A DNA stretch of 64,000 nucleotides from Deinococcus ruber (GTDB taxonomy: Bacteria > Deinococcota > Deinococci > Deinococcales > Deinococcaceae). A program made the translations under genes and the position numbers. Each line of letters opens with the position of its first letter. Position 1 is the stretch's first letter. The DNA lies in assembly GCF_014648095.1 (NCBI RefSeq), contig NZ_BMQL01000002.1, forward strand, positions 124,001 through 188,000, written 5' to 3'. Shown one piece after another: positions 7,694 through 20,437 of this stretch. The notes under the pieces are model-generated. The model saw only the letters and a list, made by a program, of their open reading frames with translations. It searched no databases and was not told the origin of the DNA.

Positions 7694-8323
7694 TCAGTCC
7701 TTCCTTCCTGCGGCGGCAGACCCCAGGCCCAGCACCAGCATCTGCTCGAAACTGGTCGCCACGTCCTGCGGGCTGAGGGTGCCGCCGGGGCGATACCAGG
7801 TATAGGTCCAGTTCACGCTGCTGAGCACCAGGGTGGCGGTCATCTTGATGTTCAGTTCTGGGCGGTACACGCCTGCCGCCACGCCCTCAGCGATCAGGTC
7901 GCGGTAAAAATGTTCGATGCCGTCACGCCACGCGATGACGCTGGCGAGCGGCCCGGCGCTCAGGTGCTTCCATTCGTGAAAGAAGACGGTGGCGCTGTCC
8001 ATGTTCTCGGCCACCACCGACACATGCCGCGACATCGCCTCGCGCAGTTTGAGTTCCGGCGCGATATCGGCAGTTTTCAGGCTGAACAGTGCGGCGTCGA
8101 ACTGGCGGGCGGCCCGGTTCACGATCTCGATCAGCAGTTCTTCTTTGCCCGAGATGTGGGCGTACAGGCTGCCGCCCTGCATGCCCAGTTCGGCAGCCAG
8201 ATCGCGCATGCTGGTGGCATGATAGCCGCGCTCCGAGAAGAGACGGCTGGCAACCAGCGTGATCTGCTCGCGGCGTGAAAGTGGCGAATCGGCATCGGGG
8301 GAAGGTAGTTTGGGTGACGACAT
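7694..8323 (-). CDS. TetR/AcrR family transcriptional regulator
   Basis: A protein of 209 residues. The N-terminal helix-turn-helix spans about residues 20-65 ([20 protein letters not shown], then [19 protein letters not shown] and KEELL), a typical TetR pattern. The C-terminal ligand domain (residues 70-200) resembles the fatty-acid/acyl-CoA-sensing group by its general form, but no ligand can be assigned. It is divergent from hisC and is followed by a small gene one base away. The promoter region holds TATAAA about 55 bases upstream of the ATG on the minus strand. AGGGAG lies 13-18 bases before the ATG, too far to be a clear ribosome site. Confidence 0.88.
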   Translation of the reverse strand: MSSPKLPSPDADSPLSRREQITLVASRLFSERGYHATSMRDLAAELGMQGGSLYAHISGKEELLIEIVNRAARQFDAALFSLKTADIAPELKLREAMSRHVSVVAENMDSATVFFHEWKHLSAGPLASVIAWRDGIEHFYRDLIAEGVAAGVYRPELNIKMTATLVLSSVNWTYTWYRPGGTLSPQDVATSFEQMLVLGLGSAAAGRKD

Positions 8324-8470
8324 GAACCGGGCAAGCTCCCTTTGGTCTGCTGTGCGGCAAGACCGATGGCTCCAAGTTTATACCAGGTCGAGCGTTTTAG
8401 CCGGACAAGAACGGTGGTGTGTGCCGCCAATTCCCGGAAGCCGGGCACACAGGGCGCTATAACAACGGGT

Positions 8471-9583
8471 ATGACGAGCCTCAACTCTCCCGCCGACGCC
8501 GCTGGCGTGCTGGGCGGCGTTCGTGCCGAAGTGCGTGCCACCCCGGACTATCCATTCATCCCGGTTCATGCACCCGTCAAACTCGACCAGAACGAAAGTG
8601 CGCTCGATTTCCCCCGTCACCTGCGAGAACTGGCTGTCCGGCGCATGCTGGAACGCGACTGGAACCGCTATCCCGACCTGCACGCCGACACGCTGAGAGA
8701 GAAGATCGGCGCGTACGAAGACTGGGACGCGGCGGGCGTGGTGGTGACGCCGGGCAGCAACGTGATTATCAAGCTGCTGACCGAACTGGGCGGCATCGGG
8801 CAGCGCATCCTGACGGTGCAGCCGAATTTCTCGGTCTACGAACTGGAAGGCCAGATGCTCGGCGCGTCGCTGACGCGGGTGCCGCTGCGGGCCGATTTCG
8901 GGCTGGACGTGGCAGCCATGAAGCGCGAACTGGCAGCGGGCGGGCCGGGCGTGCTGTTTTTGCCACAGCCGCACGCCCCCACGGGTTTTCTGGATGAGGA
9001 GAGCGACGTGCGGGCTGTGGTCGAGGCAGCAGGCGACGACTGGATCGTGGTGATCGATGAGGCGTACCACCAGTATTCGGGCAGCGATTACCGTTCGCTG
9101 GTGCTGGAGCGTGGCAACAGGCTGAGCCTGCGAACCTTCAGCAAGGCGTGGGGGCTGGCGGGGCTGCGGCTCGGCTACGCGTTGACCCATCCGGCGCTGG
9201 CGGCCAACCTGCAAAAACTGGTCAGCGCCTTCAACGTGAACGTGCTGACACAGGTGGTGGCCGAAGTCGCGCTGGAGCACCCCGCCTACGTGCGCGAGCG
9301 GGCCGACGAGGTGATCTGGGAGCGGGAGCGCGTGCAGAGCGGCCTGAGCGGCCTGAAGAACCTGCATGCTCTGCCCAGCCGCACCAACTTCTTCCTGGTT
9401 CGCACGCCCGATCCCAGCGCTGCCTATGCCTTCCTGCTGGAACGCGGGCTGCTGGTGCGCCGCCAGGACAAACAGCCGATGCTGGCAGGCTGTCTGCGCG
9501 TCAGCATCGGCACCAGGGAGCAGAACGACGCGCTGGTGTCGGCGCTGCTGGAACTGGACCGGGAACTGGAAGTCAGGGAGTAA
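8471..9583 (+). CDS. hisC: histidinol-phosphate aminotransferase
   Basis: A protein of 370 residues of the class I/II aminotransferase fold. KLDQNES at about 37-43 and WNRYPD are typical of HisC. VIDEAYHQY (194-202) has the Asp and Tyr that hold the pyridine ring, SKAW with Lys225 forms the Schiff base to pyridoxal phosphate, and GLRLGYA carries the phosphate-binding Arg. It converts imidazole acetol phosphate and glutamate to histidinol phosphate in histidine synthesis. The ATG at 8471 sits 8 bases after TATAAC, so it is probably leaderless. A longer frame from 8342 adds 43 residues without similarity. No other his genes are adjacent. HisC paralogues can act on aromatic amino acids. Confidence 0.9.
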   Translation: MTSLNSPADAAGVLGGVRAEVRATPDYPFIPVHAPVKLDQNESALDFPRHLRELAVRRMLERDWNRYPDLHADTLREKIGAYEDWDAAGVVVTPGSNVIIKLLTELGGIGQRILTVQPNFSVYELEGQMLGASLTRVPLRADFGLDVAAMKRELAAGGPGVLFLPQPHAPTGFLDEESDVRAVVEAAGDDWIVVIDEAYHQYSGSDYRSLVLERGNRLSLRTFSKAWGLAGLRLGYALTHPALAANLQKLVSAFNVNVLTQVVAEVALEHPAYVRERADEVIWERERVQSGLSGLKNLHALPSRTNFFLVRTPDPSAAYAFLLERGLLVRRQDKQPMLAGCLRVSIGTREQNDALVSALLELDRELEVRE

Positions 9584-9586
9584 TCA

Positions 9587-9628
9587 GAAACAGACACCAG
9601 CCACGTCAAATTGGCTGGTGTCTGTTTC
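9587..9628. terminator. bidirectional terminator between hisC and aldo/keto reductase
   Basis: A perfect 17-bp stem (9587-9603 with 9612-9628) and an 8-nt loop lie between two convergent genes. The arms begin GAAACAG and end CTGTTTC, giving T-rich 3' ends on both strands. Confidence 0.9.
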
Positions 9629-9646
9629 TCACTCCTCAATCTTGGT

Positions 9647-10606
<960 letters not shown>

Positions 10607-10607
10607 T

Positions 10608-11036
10608 TCAGTTCACTCCTTTGATCCTGCTCTCCTGCATGCTCTGACCGCTCATCCGGTCGTACAGGGTGATTTTGCGGCCAATAGCGTCCAGGTCGGC
10701 CTGAAGCGCTGAAATCTGCGCCGTCACGGCCCGCTGGTGTTCGGTCAGCAGGGCGCGGCGCTCGGTGACGGTGCTTTCCCCTGCGTGTGCCAGTTCCATA
10801 TAGCGCCGCATCAGGGCGATGGGCATGCCGGTGCCGCGCAGAGCCAGCAGAAAGCGCAGCAGCTCGACCTCGCGTGCGCCGTAACGCCGCTGAAGCGAGT
10901 CGGCGCGGGGCACGCTCAGCAGCCCTTCCCGTTCGTAGTAGCGCAGTGTATGGGCACTCACGCCCAGTTGCTGCGCCACCTCGCGGATGCTGTAGATACC
11001 TGCGTCCGGTGCTGTCTGGAGACTCGTTCCCGTCAC
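10608..11036 (-). CDS. MerR family transcriptional regulator
   Basis: A protein of 142 residues. The winged helix begins [20 protein letters not shown], followed by YEREGLL, the MerR signature; a dimerisation coiled coil runs from about 95 to 130. The C-terminal tail is short and lacks the cysteine set of metal sensors, so an organic or redox-insensitive signal is more likely. The start is GTG at 11036, 6 bases after TAAGGT, making it leaderless. The promoter has a 19-base spacer carrying a dyad, as expected for MerR autoregulation and activation. It is co-transcribed with the aldo/keto reductase. Confidence 0.93.
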   Translation of the reverse strand: MTGTSLQTAPDAGIYSIREVAQQLGVSAHTLRYYEREGLLSVPRADSLQRRYGAREVELLRFLLALRGTGMPIALMRRYMELAHAGESTVTERRALLTEHQRAVTAQISALQADLDAIGRKITLYDRMSGQSMQESRIKGVN

Positions 11037-11042
11037 GGCTTC

Positions 11043-11073
11043 ACCTTAAACCTTCGAGTGCGCTCTAAGTCAA
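11043..11073 (-). promoter_or_regulatory. MerR-type promoter/operator with 19-bp spacer
   Basis: On the minus strand TTGACT (11073-11068) and TAAGGT (11048-11043) are 19 bases apart. The dyad CTTAGAG-N4-CTCGAAG (11069-11052, 6 of 7 matching) lies mostly within the spacer. An overlong spacer holding a dyad is the hallmark of promoters that MerR proteins twist into an active form. Confidence 0.75.
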
Positions 11074-11147
11074 GGGCGCTCTTAAGATTCACTCCTCTAG
11101 TCACTGTCAGAATCGTTTAAGGGTGAAGGCTTTATGATGCCCTTGCT

Positions 11148-11375
11148 ATGACCCGTTACACTGTCTCTCACATTTTTGGCGTAGCTCTTCATTTTCCGCA
11201 CCGGTTCGCGGTGACCTCTACTCAGGGCAATGTCGGTGAGATCGGACGTGCCCAGACGCCCGCCAAAGCAGAGCGGCTGCGACTTGCCCTGGAAGTGCTG
11301 GAAAGTTACGAGCGCGGCGAGCTGATCGAACGCGCTCTGATCGACCACGGCGCACTCGCTGCGGCGTCGGATTAA
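11148..11375 (+). CDS. small hypothetical protein, 75 residues
   Basis: Not recognised. The frame has high third-position GC in its second half and ends in a clear amphipathic helix (AERLRLALEVLESYERGEL followed by IERALIDHGALAA). TATGAT lies 9 bases before the ATG and no ribosome site is seen, which fits a near-leaderless start. The opposing frame over the same bases has poorer codon use. No signal peptide. It is convergent with the P-loop kinase at 11383. Confidence 0.55.
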   Translation: MTRYTVSHIFGVALHFPHRFAVTSTQGNVGEIGRAQTPAKAERLRLALEVLESYERGELIERALIDHGALAAASD

Positions 11376-11382
11376 ACCGGTT

Positions 11383-11955
11383 TCATTGCGCCGCCGTCAT
11401 TGAAGCCAGGTGGCTGAGAATCATCTCGGCTGTCTGTGGCGGCTCCAGGGCGGTCGTGTCGATGGTCAGCAGGTGCGGGTGTTCGGGCACCAACTGGGTG
11501 TACTGCGCGAAATACCGATCAAGTATCGCTTCGGTTCGGGGTTTGAGGCGTTCTGCTCGCCCCGGCGAGGTCACACGCGAGCGCAGCCCCGCTTCGTCGC
11601 AGGTCAGCAGCACCGGAAGGAAGACCGCCCCACGCTGCTGAGCGATGCGCTCGACCCGCGAAAAGTTGTCGCGGTCTTCCGGCGCGTCCATCAGCACCTT
11701 GGTCAGTACAAAGCCCAGATGCGCCGGAGCCAGCCGGGTCATGGCTTCGTAGATGGCGTCTCCTACCTGCCCGACTAACTGCCGTGTGCCTTCTGGAAGC
11801 GGCGTGCTGCCATCTGCGCCGATCACATAAAAAATCGGGTCAGCGATGAAGTGATTGTCCACGACGCGCCAGCCGGTGCGCCGCGCCAGTTCTTTGGCAA
11901 CGGTAAGTTTGCCGACGCCGGGCCAGCCGAGCAGATAGAGGAGAGGAGCAGGCAT
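11383..11955 (-). CDS. P-loop nucleotide kinase-like protein
   Basis: A protein of 190 residues. Walker A is GWPGVGKLT at about 9-17, directly after a hydrophobic strand (PLLYLLG). The small single-domain AAA_33/zeta-like kinase shape, with FLPVLLTCDEAGLRSRV as the Walker B-side strand and an Arg-rich lid (SPGRAERLKPR), suggests phosphorylation of a small molecule. I cannot name the substrate. A Leu follows the P-loop Lys where Ser/Thr is usual, though the next residue is Thr. The gene sits alone between the 75-residue gene and livF. Confidence 0.75.
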   Translation of the reverse strand: MPAPLLYLLGWPGVGKLTVAKELARRTGWRVVDNHFIADPIFYVIGADGSTPLPEGTRQLVGQVGDAIYEAMTRLAPAHLGFVLTKVLMDAPEDRDNFSRVERIAQQRGAVFLPVLLTCDEAGLRSRVTSPGRAERLKPRTEAILDRYFAQYTQLVPEHPHLLTIDTTALEPPQTAEMILSHLASMTAAQ

Positions 11956-12003
11956 AGGGCGAGCCTAGCCCAGAAGGAAGAGGGGGCGCAGCGCAAGTGT
12001 CGC

Positions 12004-12711
12004 CTACACCCCCAAATACGCGCTCCTCACCCGGTCGTCGTGCAGCAGCTCGTCGCGGCTGCCCTCGATGGTGACGTTTCCGCCCTCCAGCACATATGCC
12101 CGGTGCGCGATGCCCAGCGCGGCGAAGGCGTTCTGTTCGGCCAGCAGCACGCTGACCCCCGCTGCATTCACCCGCTGCACCGCCTCGAAGACCTGATCGA
12201 CCACCAGCGGAGCCAGTCCCAGGCTCGGCTCGTCGAGCAGCAGCAGTTTGGGCCGCGCCATCAGTGCCCGGCCAATCGCCACCATCTGCTGCTGGCCCCC
12301 CGACAGGCTCCCGGCGGGGTCGTTGCGCTTCTCGGCCAGAATGGGGAAGAGGGCGTACATCCGCTCTAGCTCGCTCTGATTGCCTGCCGAATCGCGCCGA
12401 TGTGTGTACGCACCCAGCCGCAGATTCTTCTCGACGCTGAGCTGAGGAAACAACATTCGGCCTTCCGGGCACTGCGCCACGCCCAGCGTCACGCAGCGTT
12501 CTGGGCGGCCCAGCGTGATCGGCTGACCGTTGTACACCGCGTCGCCGCCGCTGGGGCGTTGCAGTCCCGACAGCGTGCGGAACAGGCTGCTCTTGCCCGC
12601 GCCGTTGGCTCCCAGCAGCACCACGATTTCGCCGTCCTGCACGTTCATATTGATGCCGTGCAGCGCCGTGAAGGCTCCGTAGCGCACACTCAGATTCCGA
12701 ACTTCAAGCAT
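12004..12711 (-). CDS. livF: branched-chain amino-acid ABC transporter, ATP-binding protein LivF
   Basis: A 235-residue ABC ATPase. GANGAGKSS (about 34-42) is Walker A, LSGGQQQM is the ABC signature, and [10 protein letters not shown] is Walker B. The C-terminus AYLGV is the usual LivF ending. With LivG it powers uptake of leucine, isoleucine and valine (or amides) through LivH/LivM. It is the last gene of the cluster and overlaps the end of livG by 8 bases, which implies translational coupling. Confidence 0.93.
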   Translation of the reverse strand: MLEVRNLSVRYGAFTALHGINMNVQDGEIVVLLGANGAGKSSLFRTLSGLQRPSGGDAVYNGQPITLGRPERCVTLGVAQCPEGRMLFPQLSVEKNLRLGAYTHRRDSAGNQSELERMYALFPILAEKRNDPAGSLSGGQQQMVAIGRALMARPKLLLLDEPSLGLAPLVVDQVFEAVQRVNAAGVSVLLAEQNAFAALGIAHRAYVLEGGNVTIEGSRDELLHDDRVRSAYLGV

Positions 12712-13531
12712 GCTGGCTCCCCAGTCTGGCGGCTTCCTGTTCCAGATCGGCCTTCAGTTCCTCACGCACGTGCGGCGCGGCGTGTCCGCCCAGATACGCC
12801 TCGATCACGGCAGGGTCGCGGCTGACCTGCGCGGGGCTGCCCTCCGCGATTTTCTGCCCGTGGTGCAGCACCATGATGTGATCGGCCAGCGTCATGATCA
12901 TGCTCATCTTGTGCTCGATCAGCACCACCGTCAGCCCGCCTGCCGCCAGTTCACGGATGGTGCGCGTCAGATTCACCGTCTCTTCCGGGTTGATGCCCGC
13001 CGCCGGTTCGTCGAGCAGCAGAATCTTCGGATTGGTGGCGAGCGCCAGTGCGATGCTCACGCGTTTCTGCGCTTCCTGCGTCAGATTGCCCGCCAGCACA
13101 TGCGCCTGTTGCTCCAGCCCGACCCGCTTCAGGGCGGTATATGCGGCGTCCAGACTGGCCTTGCCTTCGCGGCGTTCGCGGCCTGTGCCCAACAATGCGT
13201 CCCACAACCCACTTTTCGTGCGGACGCGGTGGCCCAGCACGGCGTTTTCCAGAGCGCTCAGTTCCTTGTAGATGGTGGTGGTCTGAAAGGTGCGGGCGAT
13301 GCCCAGCGCCACCACTTCATGCGTCGGCAGCCGGGTAATGTCCTGCCCCTCGAAGATGATGCGCCCGCTGGTGGGCTTGTAAAAGCCGCTGAGCAGGTTG
13401 AAAAAGGTGCTCTTGCCCGCTCCGTTCGGCCCGATGATCGCCGTGATGATGCCCGGCGTGATGCTGCCGGTAACACCCTGCACCGCCTGATTGCCGCCGA
13501 AGCGGATGCCCACATCTTCATACGCCAGCAT
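12704..13531 (-). CDS. livG: branched-chain amino-acid ABC transporter, ATP-binding protein LivG
   Basis: A protein of 275 residues. GPNGAGKST is Walker [17 protein letters not shown] stands where the LSGGQ signature usually lies; this divergent signature is seen in some LivG proteins. [15 protein letters not shown] is Walker B, and the C-terminal EAYLGGH is typical of LivG. It overlaps livM by 14 bases and livF by 8. It acts at the inner face of the membrane as the partner ATPase of LivF. Confidence 0.93.
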   Translation of the reverse strand: MLAYEDVGIRFGGNQAVQGVTGSITPGIITAIIGPNGAGKSTFFNLLSGFYKPTSGRIIFEGQDITRLPTHEVVALGIARTFQTTTIYKELSALENAVLGHRVRTKSGLWDALLGTGRERREGKASLDAAYTALKRVGLEQQAHVLAGNLTQEAQKRVSIALALATNPKILLLDEPAAGINPEETVNLTRTIRELAAGGLTVVLIEHKMSMIMTLADHIMVLHHGQKIAEGSPAQVSRDPAVIEAYLGGHAAPHVREELKADLEQEAARLGSQHA

Positions 13532-14507
13532 CGGAAATCTCCTTCAGGACAGGCGCTTTGGGGGGCCGCAGCCGCGCCCACAGGCCGGTCAGCCCCGCCG
13601 GGAAGAACAGCACCAGCAGCACCAGCATCGGCCCAAATACCACGTACTGATAATCGGCCAGCCCCTGCATGAACTGTTGCAGCACCCGGATGATCAGCGT
13701 GCCCAGCAGTGGCCCGGCCAGCGTGCCCACGCCGCCCACCAGCAGGTACAGCAGGATGGTGAAGGTGGTGACGGGGCCGGTGATCGCCGCGCCCAGAAAG
13801 CCCACGTAGATGGCGTACAGCCCACCCGCGAAGCCCGCCAGTGCCGTAGACAGCATCATCACGCGCAGTTTGTGGGTGTACACGTTGATGCCAGCGCTGC
13901 GGGCCAGGTCTTCGCCGCCGCGAATGGCGATCAGCGAGCGCCCGAACAGCGAGGAGCGCACCCGCGCCACCAGGAAGATCGTGACCGCGAGCGCCAGCAG
14001 CGCCAGATAATAGAAGCTGGCCGATTTTCCGAAGTCGATGCTGCCCAGTTTGGGCGCGGAAATGCCGTTCAGGCCGTCGTTGCCGCCGGTCAGGGCATCC
14101 CACTTATTGATGACCTGTGTGATGATGACGCCCACGCCGAGCGTGAAGATGGCGAACACGTCGTCGCGGGTACGGAAGGCCACCAGCCCCAGCAGCAGCC
14201 CCAGTACGGCGCAGACCGCCACCGCTATAGGCCACGCCAGCCAGAAACTCCAGCCCACCTTCAGCATCAGAATGCCCACCGTGTACGCCCCGATGCCGAA
14301 AAATCCCGCGTGCGCCAGCGGCAGCAGGCCCGCGTACCCCAGCATCACGTTCATGCCGTAGGCGGCAATGGCAAAGATCATGACGTTGATCGCCACATCG
14401 TAGACATAGCCGTTTTTGCCCACCAGCAGCGGCACCAGCGCGGCCAGTACGAACACCAGCAGCCACGGCCAGCCCTTCAGCGTCGCTCTGGGTGTGGGCA
14501 GGCTCAT
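13518..14507 (-). CDS. livM: branched-chain amino-acid ABC transporter, permease LivM
   Basis: A 329-residue membrane protein with about nine hydrophobic segments beginning [36 protein letters not shown] and [17 protein letters not shown] form the conserved LivM entry region, and [20 protein letters not shown] is the EAA-like loop that contacts the ATPases. The C-terminal 25 residues are cytoplasmic. It overlaps livH (ATGA) by 4 bases and livG by 14. Confidence 0.93.
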   Translation of the reverse strand: MSLPTPRATLKGWPWLLVFVLAALVPLLVGKNGYVYDVAINVMIFAIAAYGMNVMLGYAGLLPLAHAGFFGIGAYTVGILMLKVGWSFWLAWPIAVAVCAVLGLLLGLVAFRTRDDVFAIFTLGVGVIITQVINKWDALTGGNDGLNGISAPKLGSIDFGKSASFYYLALLALAVTIFLVARVRSSLFGRSLIAIRGGEDLARSAGINVYTHKLRVMMLSTALAGFAGGLYAIYVGFLGAAITGPVTTFTILLYLLVGGVGTLAGPLLGTLIIRVLQQFMQGLADYQYVVFGPMLVLLVLFFPAGLTGLWARLRPPKAPVLKEISDAGV

Positions 14508-15364
14508 GCTGTCCGCCTGAACAGGCCCTGAGGCCGGATTGCCAGCACGATCACCAGCACGGCAAAGCCCACCACATCGGCAAAATTCGCGCCCACGAAC
14601 ACGCCCCCGAACGTTTCGGCAAAGGCCAGCAGCAGCGCCCCCACGATGGCTCCCGGTACGCTGCCCATGCCGCCCAGCACGATAATGGCAAACACCTTCA
14701 GGTTCATCACTTCACCCATGCTGGGCGAAACCAGACTGGTCGGGGCATAGAGCGTGGCGGCGATGGCGGCCAGCGCTCCCGAAATAAAGAAGGTCAGCGA
14801 GGCGACTCGGCTGACCGGAATGCCCACCAGCCGTGCACCTTCGCGGTTCTGCGCCATCGCCTCGATGGTGGCCCCGGTGGTGGTGCGCTTCAGAAACCAG
14901 TACAGCGCTCCCATGATGATCACCGACGCCACGATAATCAGCAGGCGCTGCTGCGTGATGGTGACGCCGCCCCAGTCGACAATGCCCGTGATGGGCGAGT
15001 TCAGCAGTTTGAAATCTGGCCCCCACACCAGCTGAACACCCGCTTCCAGAAAGAACAGCACGCCCAGCGCGGCAATCATCGGGTGGATGTGCGGAGCCGA
15101 GCGCAGCGGATAGAACACGACGCGTTCCAGCAGCACCGCCAGCAGCCCAAGCACGATGGCCGACAGCCCCAGCGCCAGAAAATACGGCACGCCCAGGCTG
15201 GTCAGCAGCGCCCAGGTGATGTATGCGCCCACCATGTACAGGCCACCATGCGCGAAATTCGGAATCTTCATGACGCCGTATACCAGCGTCAGGCCGAGCG
15301 CCACCAGGCTGTAGGCTCCGCCCAGCGCCAGCGCGTTCAGCAGTTGTTGAAAAAAGATGATCAC
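14504..15364 (-). CDS. livH: branched-chain amino-acid ABC transporter, permease LivH
   Basis: A 286-residue membrane protein with eight or so transmembrane segments. It starts [20 protein letters not shown] and contains [20 protein letters not shown], the LivH hallmark, and [17 protein letters not shown] near the end. It pairs with LivM to form the channel. It is separated from livK by 207 bases that hold a strong hairpin, and overlaps livM by 4 bases. Confidence 0.93.
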   Translation of the reverse strand: MIIFFQQLLNALALGGAYSLVALGLTLVYGVMKIPNFAHGGLYMVGAYITWALLTSLGVPYFLALGLSAIVLGLLAVLLERVVFYPLRSAPHIHPMIAALGVLFFLEAGVQLVWGPDFKLLNSPITGIVDWGGVTITQQRLLIIVASVIIMGALYWFLKRTTTGATIEAMAQNREGARLVGIPVSRVASLTFFISGALAAIAATLYAPTSLVSPSMGEVMNLKVFAIIVLGGMGSVPGAIVGALLLAFAETFGGVFVGANFADVVGFAVLVIVLAIRPQGLFRRTA

Positions 15365-15496
15365 GAGTCAGGGCCTCCGAAGTGGCTATGGTCTATGGGC
15401 TTTGAACGACACGGACAAGAGGACGACGGCAGGATGCCCAGCGAGACTGCGAAAAATGGACGAAGCTTCAGCTTCAGCTGCTGGCCCGGAACTCAG

Positions 15497-15534
15497 AGCG
15501 CCGCGCTCCCCGATGTCCTGGAGAGCGCGGCGCT
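15497..15534 (-). terminator. intercistronic hairpin between livK and livH
   Basis: A perfect 12-bp GC-rich stem (AGCGCCGCGCTC with its complement) with a 14-nt loop lies 38 bases after the livK stop. It has no T run, so partial termination or protection of the livK 3' end is more likely than a full stop. That would let the binding protein be made in excess. Confidence 0.6.
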
Positions 15535-15571
15535 TGGAACGGGTACGGGTCGAAAAGCAGGCCGCTGACGC

Positions 15572-16726
<1,155 letters not shown>

Positions 16727-17181
16727 ACCAGCCTCCAACCATTGTTCCGGTCTGCACCAGGGCTGCCGGAAGTGAGAGCGAACATGACGTTACGAGCAGG
16801 TCAACGACAGTGAAATAACCACAGAGAACCAGGGGAAGGACAGAGCGGTTGGAACACGGGCACAATCAGAACCATGACGCTCAATCCTGATGGCGCACGA
16901 ACAGCCAAGTTGTAAGGTGCAGTGGCGACAGGATGGCACGCGGGGCGGAAGGTGTCAAGAACCCCACTGGGCGCGGCAACTCAGGTTTTTTTGAGCCGGG
17001 TACAGCACAGAGTACGAGGAAGAGAAAAATGTCGGTTCGCGTGCCCGGTACGGCCATTTCGGACGGTTTTGAGGAGTTCTGGCTGCGATATCTGCCGAAG
17101 AAGCTGCCGCCTGTCCTCGATCTGGTTTGTTCTGCTCCGTCCCGAGGGCGTTCATTCTCGGCTGAAGTGGTGCCTGCTTCG
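16727..17181. other. 455-base gap upstream of livK
   Basis: This region must hold the livK promoter and the end of the acyl-CoA dehydrogenase transcript. I see no convincing gene, no strong hairpin and no clear -10/-35 pair. A 24-codon frame at 16801-16875 begins MVLIVPVF, rich in branched-chain residues, but it lacks a start signal and a terminator. Confidence 0.5.
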
Positions 17182-18321
<1,140 letters not shown>

Positions 18322-18443
18322 GATCGGCTCCTGTGGGTACAGCCTGAATTGGCATGGTGCGCGGTGGTACTGGGAAGGTGCTCAGTGTAGCGGGCGGCGC
18401 GGCGGTTCATACGTCCACGGCTGTGAGCAGCTACAGTGTCCGG

Positions 18444-19100
18444 ATGTTCCAGAAAGGCTCTGCTTCCAGTCGCCCGCTGCTGGGGCTGGCGGCGGGGGTA
18501 GTGGTTCTTGCCCTGCTCAGCCTGGGGTTTTCGTTCGATCAGGCGGCGGTGGACTGGGCGCAGATGCGGCGCAGCTACGCGCTCGATTTCGTCGCCACGC
18601 TCATCACCAATCTGGGTAGCCCGCTGGTGGTGCTGCTGCTGGCCTTCGCCGGAAGTGGCGTGCTGCTGGCCCTGCGGCGTGGGCGACTCGCGGCCTTCCT
18701 GCTGCTGAACGTGCTGCTGGTGAGTGGGCTGAACGAGGGTGTCAAACAGCTGGTGCAGCGTCCGGTGGTGCAGGTCAGCCCTTCGTCGAAGCCCGCGCCG
18801 CCGCAGCCGACGGTGCTTCGTCATCCGGTCATCATCGCGACGCCCAAGTTGCCGCGCACCGTCTATGCCTTTCCCAGCGGGCATTCGGCGGGGTCGGCGG
18901 CGGTGCTGCTGGCGCTGGCCTTCTTCGGGCGGGCCCGGCGTTGGCGCGGGTGGCTGTGGGCGGGCTGCGGGGTGCTGGCGGTACTGGTCGGCCTCAGCCG
19001 GGTGTATCTGGGGGCGCACACACCCTCGGATGTGTTGGGCGGCTGGGCGCTGGCCTGGGCGTGTTTCTGTACCCTGCGCGTGTGGTGGCGGCCCGCCTGA
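18444..19100 (+). CDS. PAP2 family phosphatase, membrane-bound
   Basis: A 218-residue protein with about five membrane segments. The three acid-phosphatase motifs are present: KQLVQRP, FPSGHSAG and SRVYLGAHTPSDVLGGW with the catalytic histidines. It likely dephosphorylates a lipid phosphate such as undecaprenyl pyrophosphate or phosphatidylglycerol phosphate on the outer side of the membrane. ATG 18444 is chosen because TACAGT lies exactly 6 bases upstream (leaderless). The longer frame to 18354 has no membrane or family features. Confidence 0.9.
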   Translation: MFQKGSASSRPLLGLAAGVVVLALLSLGFSFDQAAVDWAQMRRSYALDFVATLITNLGSPLVVLLLAFAGSGVLLALRRGRLAAFLLLNVLLVSGLNEGVKQLVQRPVVQVSPSSKPAPPQPTVLRHPVIIATPKLPRTVYAFPSGHSAGSAAVLLALAFFGRARRWRGWLWAGCGVLAVLVGLSRVYLGAHTPSDVLGGWALAWACFCTLRVWWRPA

Positions 19101-19188
19101 AAGCGCCGCCCTGCTCCCCGGATGGGCTGTGCCCGCTTGCGCTAAACTGCGTTCTGCTTGCGCCGAGGGCGCGTAAAGGAGTTTCATT

Positions 19189-20289
19189 GTGAGCACGCTT
19201 GGAATTGGAATCGTTGGATTGCCCAACGTCGGAAAAAGTACGCTGTTTAACGCCATTACTCGGGCCGGGGCGCTGGCGGCCAATTACCCGTTTGCCACCA
19301 TCGAACCCAACGTGGGCCGGGTCAGCGTGCCCGACGAGCGGCTTGCGGCTCTCAGCCGGGTCTTTACAAAGGGTGACCGGGTGCCGCCGATCATTCCCAC
19401 CTTCGTCGAATTCGTCGATATCGCCGGGTTGGTCAAGGGTGCGAGCCAGGGCGAGGGGCTGGGCAATCAGTTCCTGGCGAACATCCGCGAAACCGACGCC
19501 ATCGCCCATGTGGTGCGCTGTTTCGATGACGGCAACGTGATTCACGTCGCGAACAGGGTCGATCCTATCGACGACATCGAAACCATCAACACCGAGCTGA
19601 TTCTGGCCGACATGGCGGGCCTGGAAAAGCGGCTTCAAGGGCTGACCAAGAAGGCCAAAGGCGGCGACAAAGACGCCCGCGAACAGGCCGATCTGGCAGA
19701 AGCGATTCTGAAGGTGCTGGGTGAGGACAAACCCGCCCGCGCTGGCAGTTACGACGCCCGTATTCCCAAGGATTTCGGCCTGATCACCATCAAGCCGGTC
19801 ATCTATGTCGCCAACGTGGGCGAGAGCGAACTGCTGGAGGATAACGAGTATGTGCGGCTGGTGCGCGAATACGCCGCCCGTGAGAACGCGCAGGTGGTCA
19901 AGATCAGCGCCCAGATCGAAGGTGAGCTGGCCGAGATGCCCGAAGACGAGGCCGCCGAATTCCTGAAGGAACTGGGCGTGCAGGAAAGTGGCCTCGATCA
20001 GCTGGTGCACGTGGGCTACCGCACGCTGGGCCTGATGACCTTCATCACCTCGGGCGAGAAGGAAGTGCGGGCCTGGACGATTCGCCAGGGCGAAAAGGCC
20101 CCCGAAGCGGCAGGCGAGATTCACAGCGATCTGGAGCGGGGGTTTATTCGCGCCGAGGTCATCGAGTGGGACAAGATGGTCGAGGCTGGGGGCTGGGCCG
20201 CCGCCAAGAGCAAAGGCTGGGTACGCACGGAAGGCAAAGACTACGTGATGAAAGACGGCGATATTATGAACGTCCTGCACAACATGTAA
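19189..20289 (+). CDS. ychF: redox-regulated ATPase YchF (Obg-like)
   Basis: A protein of 366 residues. GLPNVGKST at 10-18 is the P-loop, FVDIAGLVKGASQGEGLGNQF is the G2/G3 region, and NVGE stands where GTPases have NKxD, which gives YchF its ATP preference. A coiled-coil insertion (DMAGLEKRLQGLTKKAK) and a C-terminal TGS domain (RAWTIRQGEKAPEAAGEIHS to GDIMNVLHNM) complete the family layout. It associates with ribosomes and is tied to stress responses. The start is GTG with AGGAG 7 bases upstream. Confidence 0.97.
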   Translation: MSTLGIGIVGLPNVGKSTLFNAITRAGALAANYPFATIEPNVGRVSVPDERLAALSRVFTKGDRVPPIIPTFVEFVDIAGLVKGASQGEGLGNQFLANIRETDAIAHVVRCFDDGNVIHVANRVDPIDDIETINTELILADMAGLEKRLQGLTKKAKGGDKDAREQADLAEAILKVLGEDKPARAGSYDARIPKDFGLITIKPVIYVANVGESELLEDNEYVRLVREYAARENAQVVKISAQIEGELAEMPEDEAAEFLKELGVQESGLDQLVHVGYRTLGLMTFITSGEKEVRAWTIRQGEKAPEAAGEIHSDLERGFIRAEVIEWDKMVEAGGWAAAKSKGWVRTEGKDYVMKDGDIMNVLHNM

Positions 20290-20290
20290 A

Positions 20291-20322
20291 GATGTGATGG
20301 GTTGCGCGTGATGCGTGATGAG
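20291..20322. repeat. TGATG-type dispersed repeat, copy 1 left arm
   Basis: Units of TGATGNG are repeated directly after the ychF stop codon. The reverse complement occurs at 20419-20436 after the cupin stop, so the two arms bracket the shared terminator as a large inverted repeat. Both arms join the same word TGTAAAGATGTGATG to a stop codon. Confidence 0.7.
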
Positions 20323-20325
20323 TAA

Positions 20326-20367
20326 AAAAGAAGGGCACTCAGGATTTTAACTGGGTGCCCTTCTTTT
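20326..20367. terminator. bidirectional terminator between ychF and cupin gene
   Basis: A 17-bp stem (one G-T wobble) with loop GATTTTAA; the arms start AAAAGAAGGG and end CCCTTCTTTT, giving T-rich ends on both strands. Confidence 0.92.
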
Positions 20368-20418
20368 ATTTACAGATGACAGGCATTAGGTATCAGTAAC
20401 ACAATTTATTGCCGTTCC

Positions 20419-20436
20419 CTCATCACGCATCACATC
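20419..20436. repeat. TGATG-type dispersed repeat, copy 1 right arm
   Basis: CTCATCACGCATCACATC is the inverted partner of 20291-20322 and abuts the end of the cupin gene. Confidence 0.7.
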
Positions 20437-20437
20437 T

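Noticed and set aside
8378..8430. Half-site resembling the PaaR motif (GAGCGTTTTAG) near the 7694 TetR promoter
   Set aside because: Only one half matches the consensus, too weak to call.
11097..11348. 83-codon frame on the minus strand opposite the 75-residue gene
   Set aside because: Codon use and start context are poorer than for the plus-strand frame.
16801..16875. 24-codon frame beginning MVLIVPVF upstream of livK, resembling a branched-chain leader peptide
   Set aside because: No TANNNT box or ribosome site at its start and no terminator with T run before livK; the residues could be chance.
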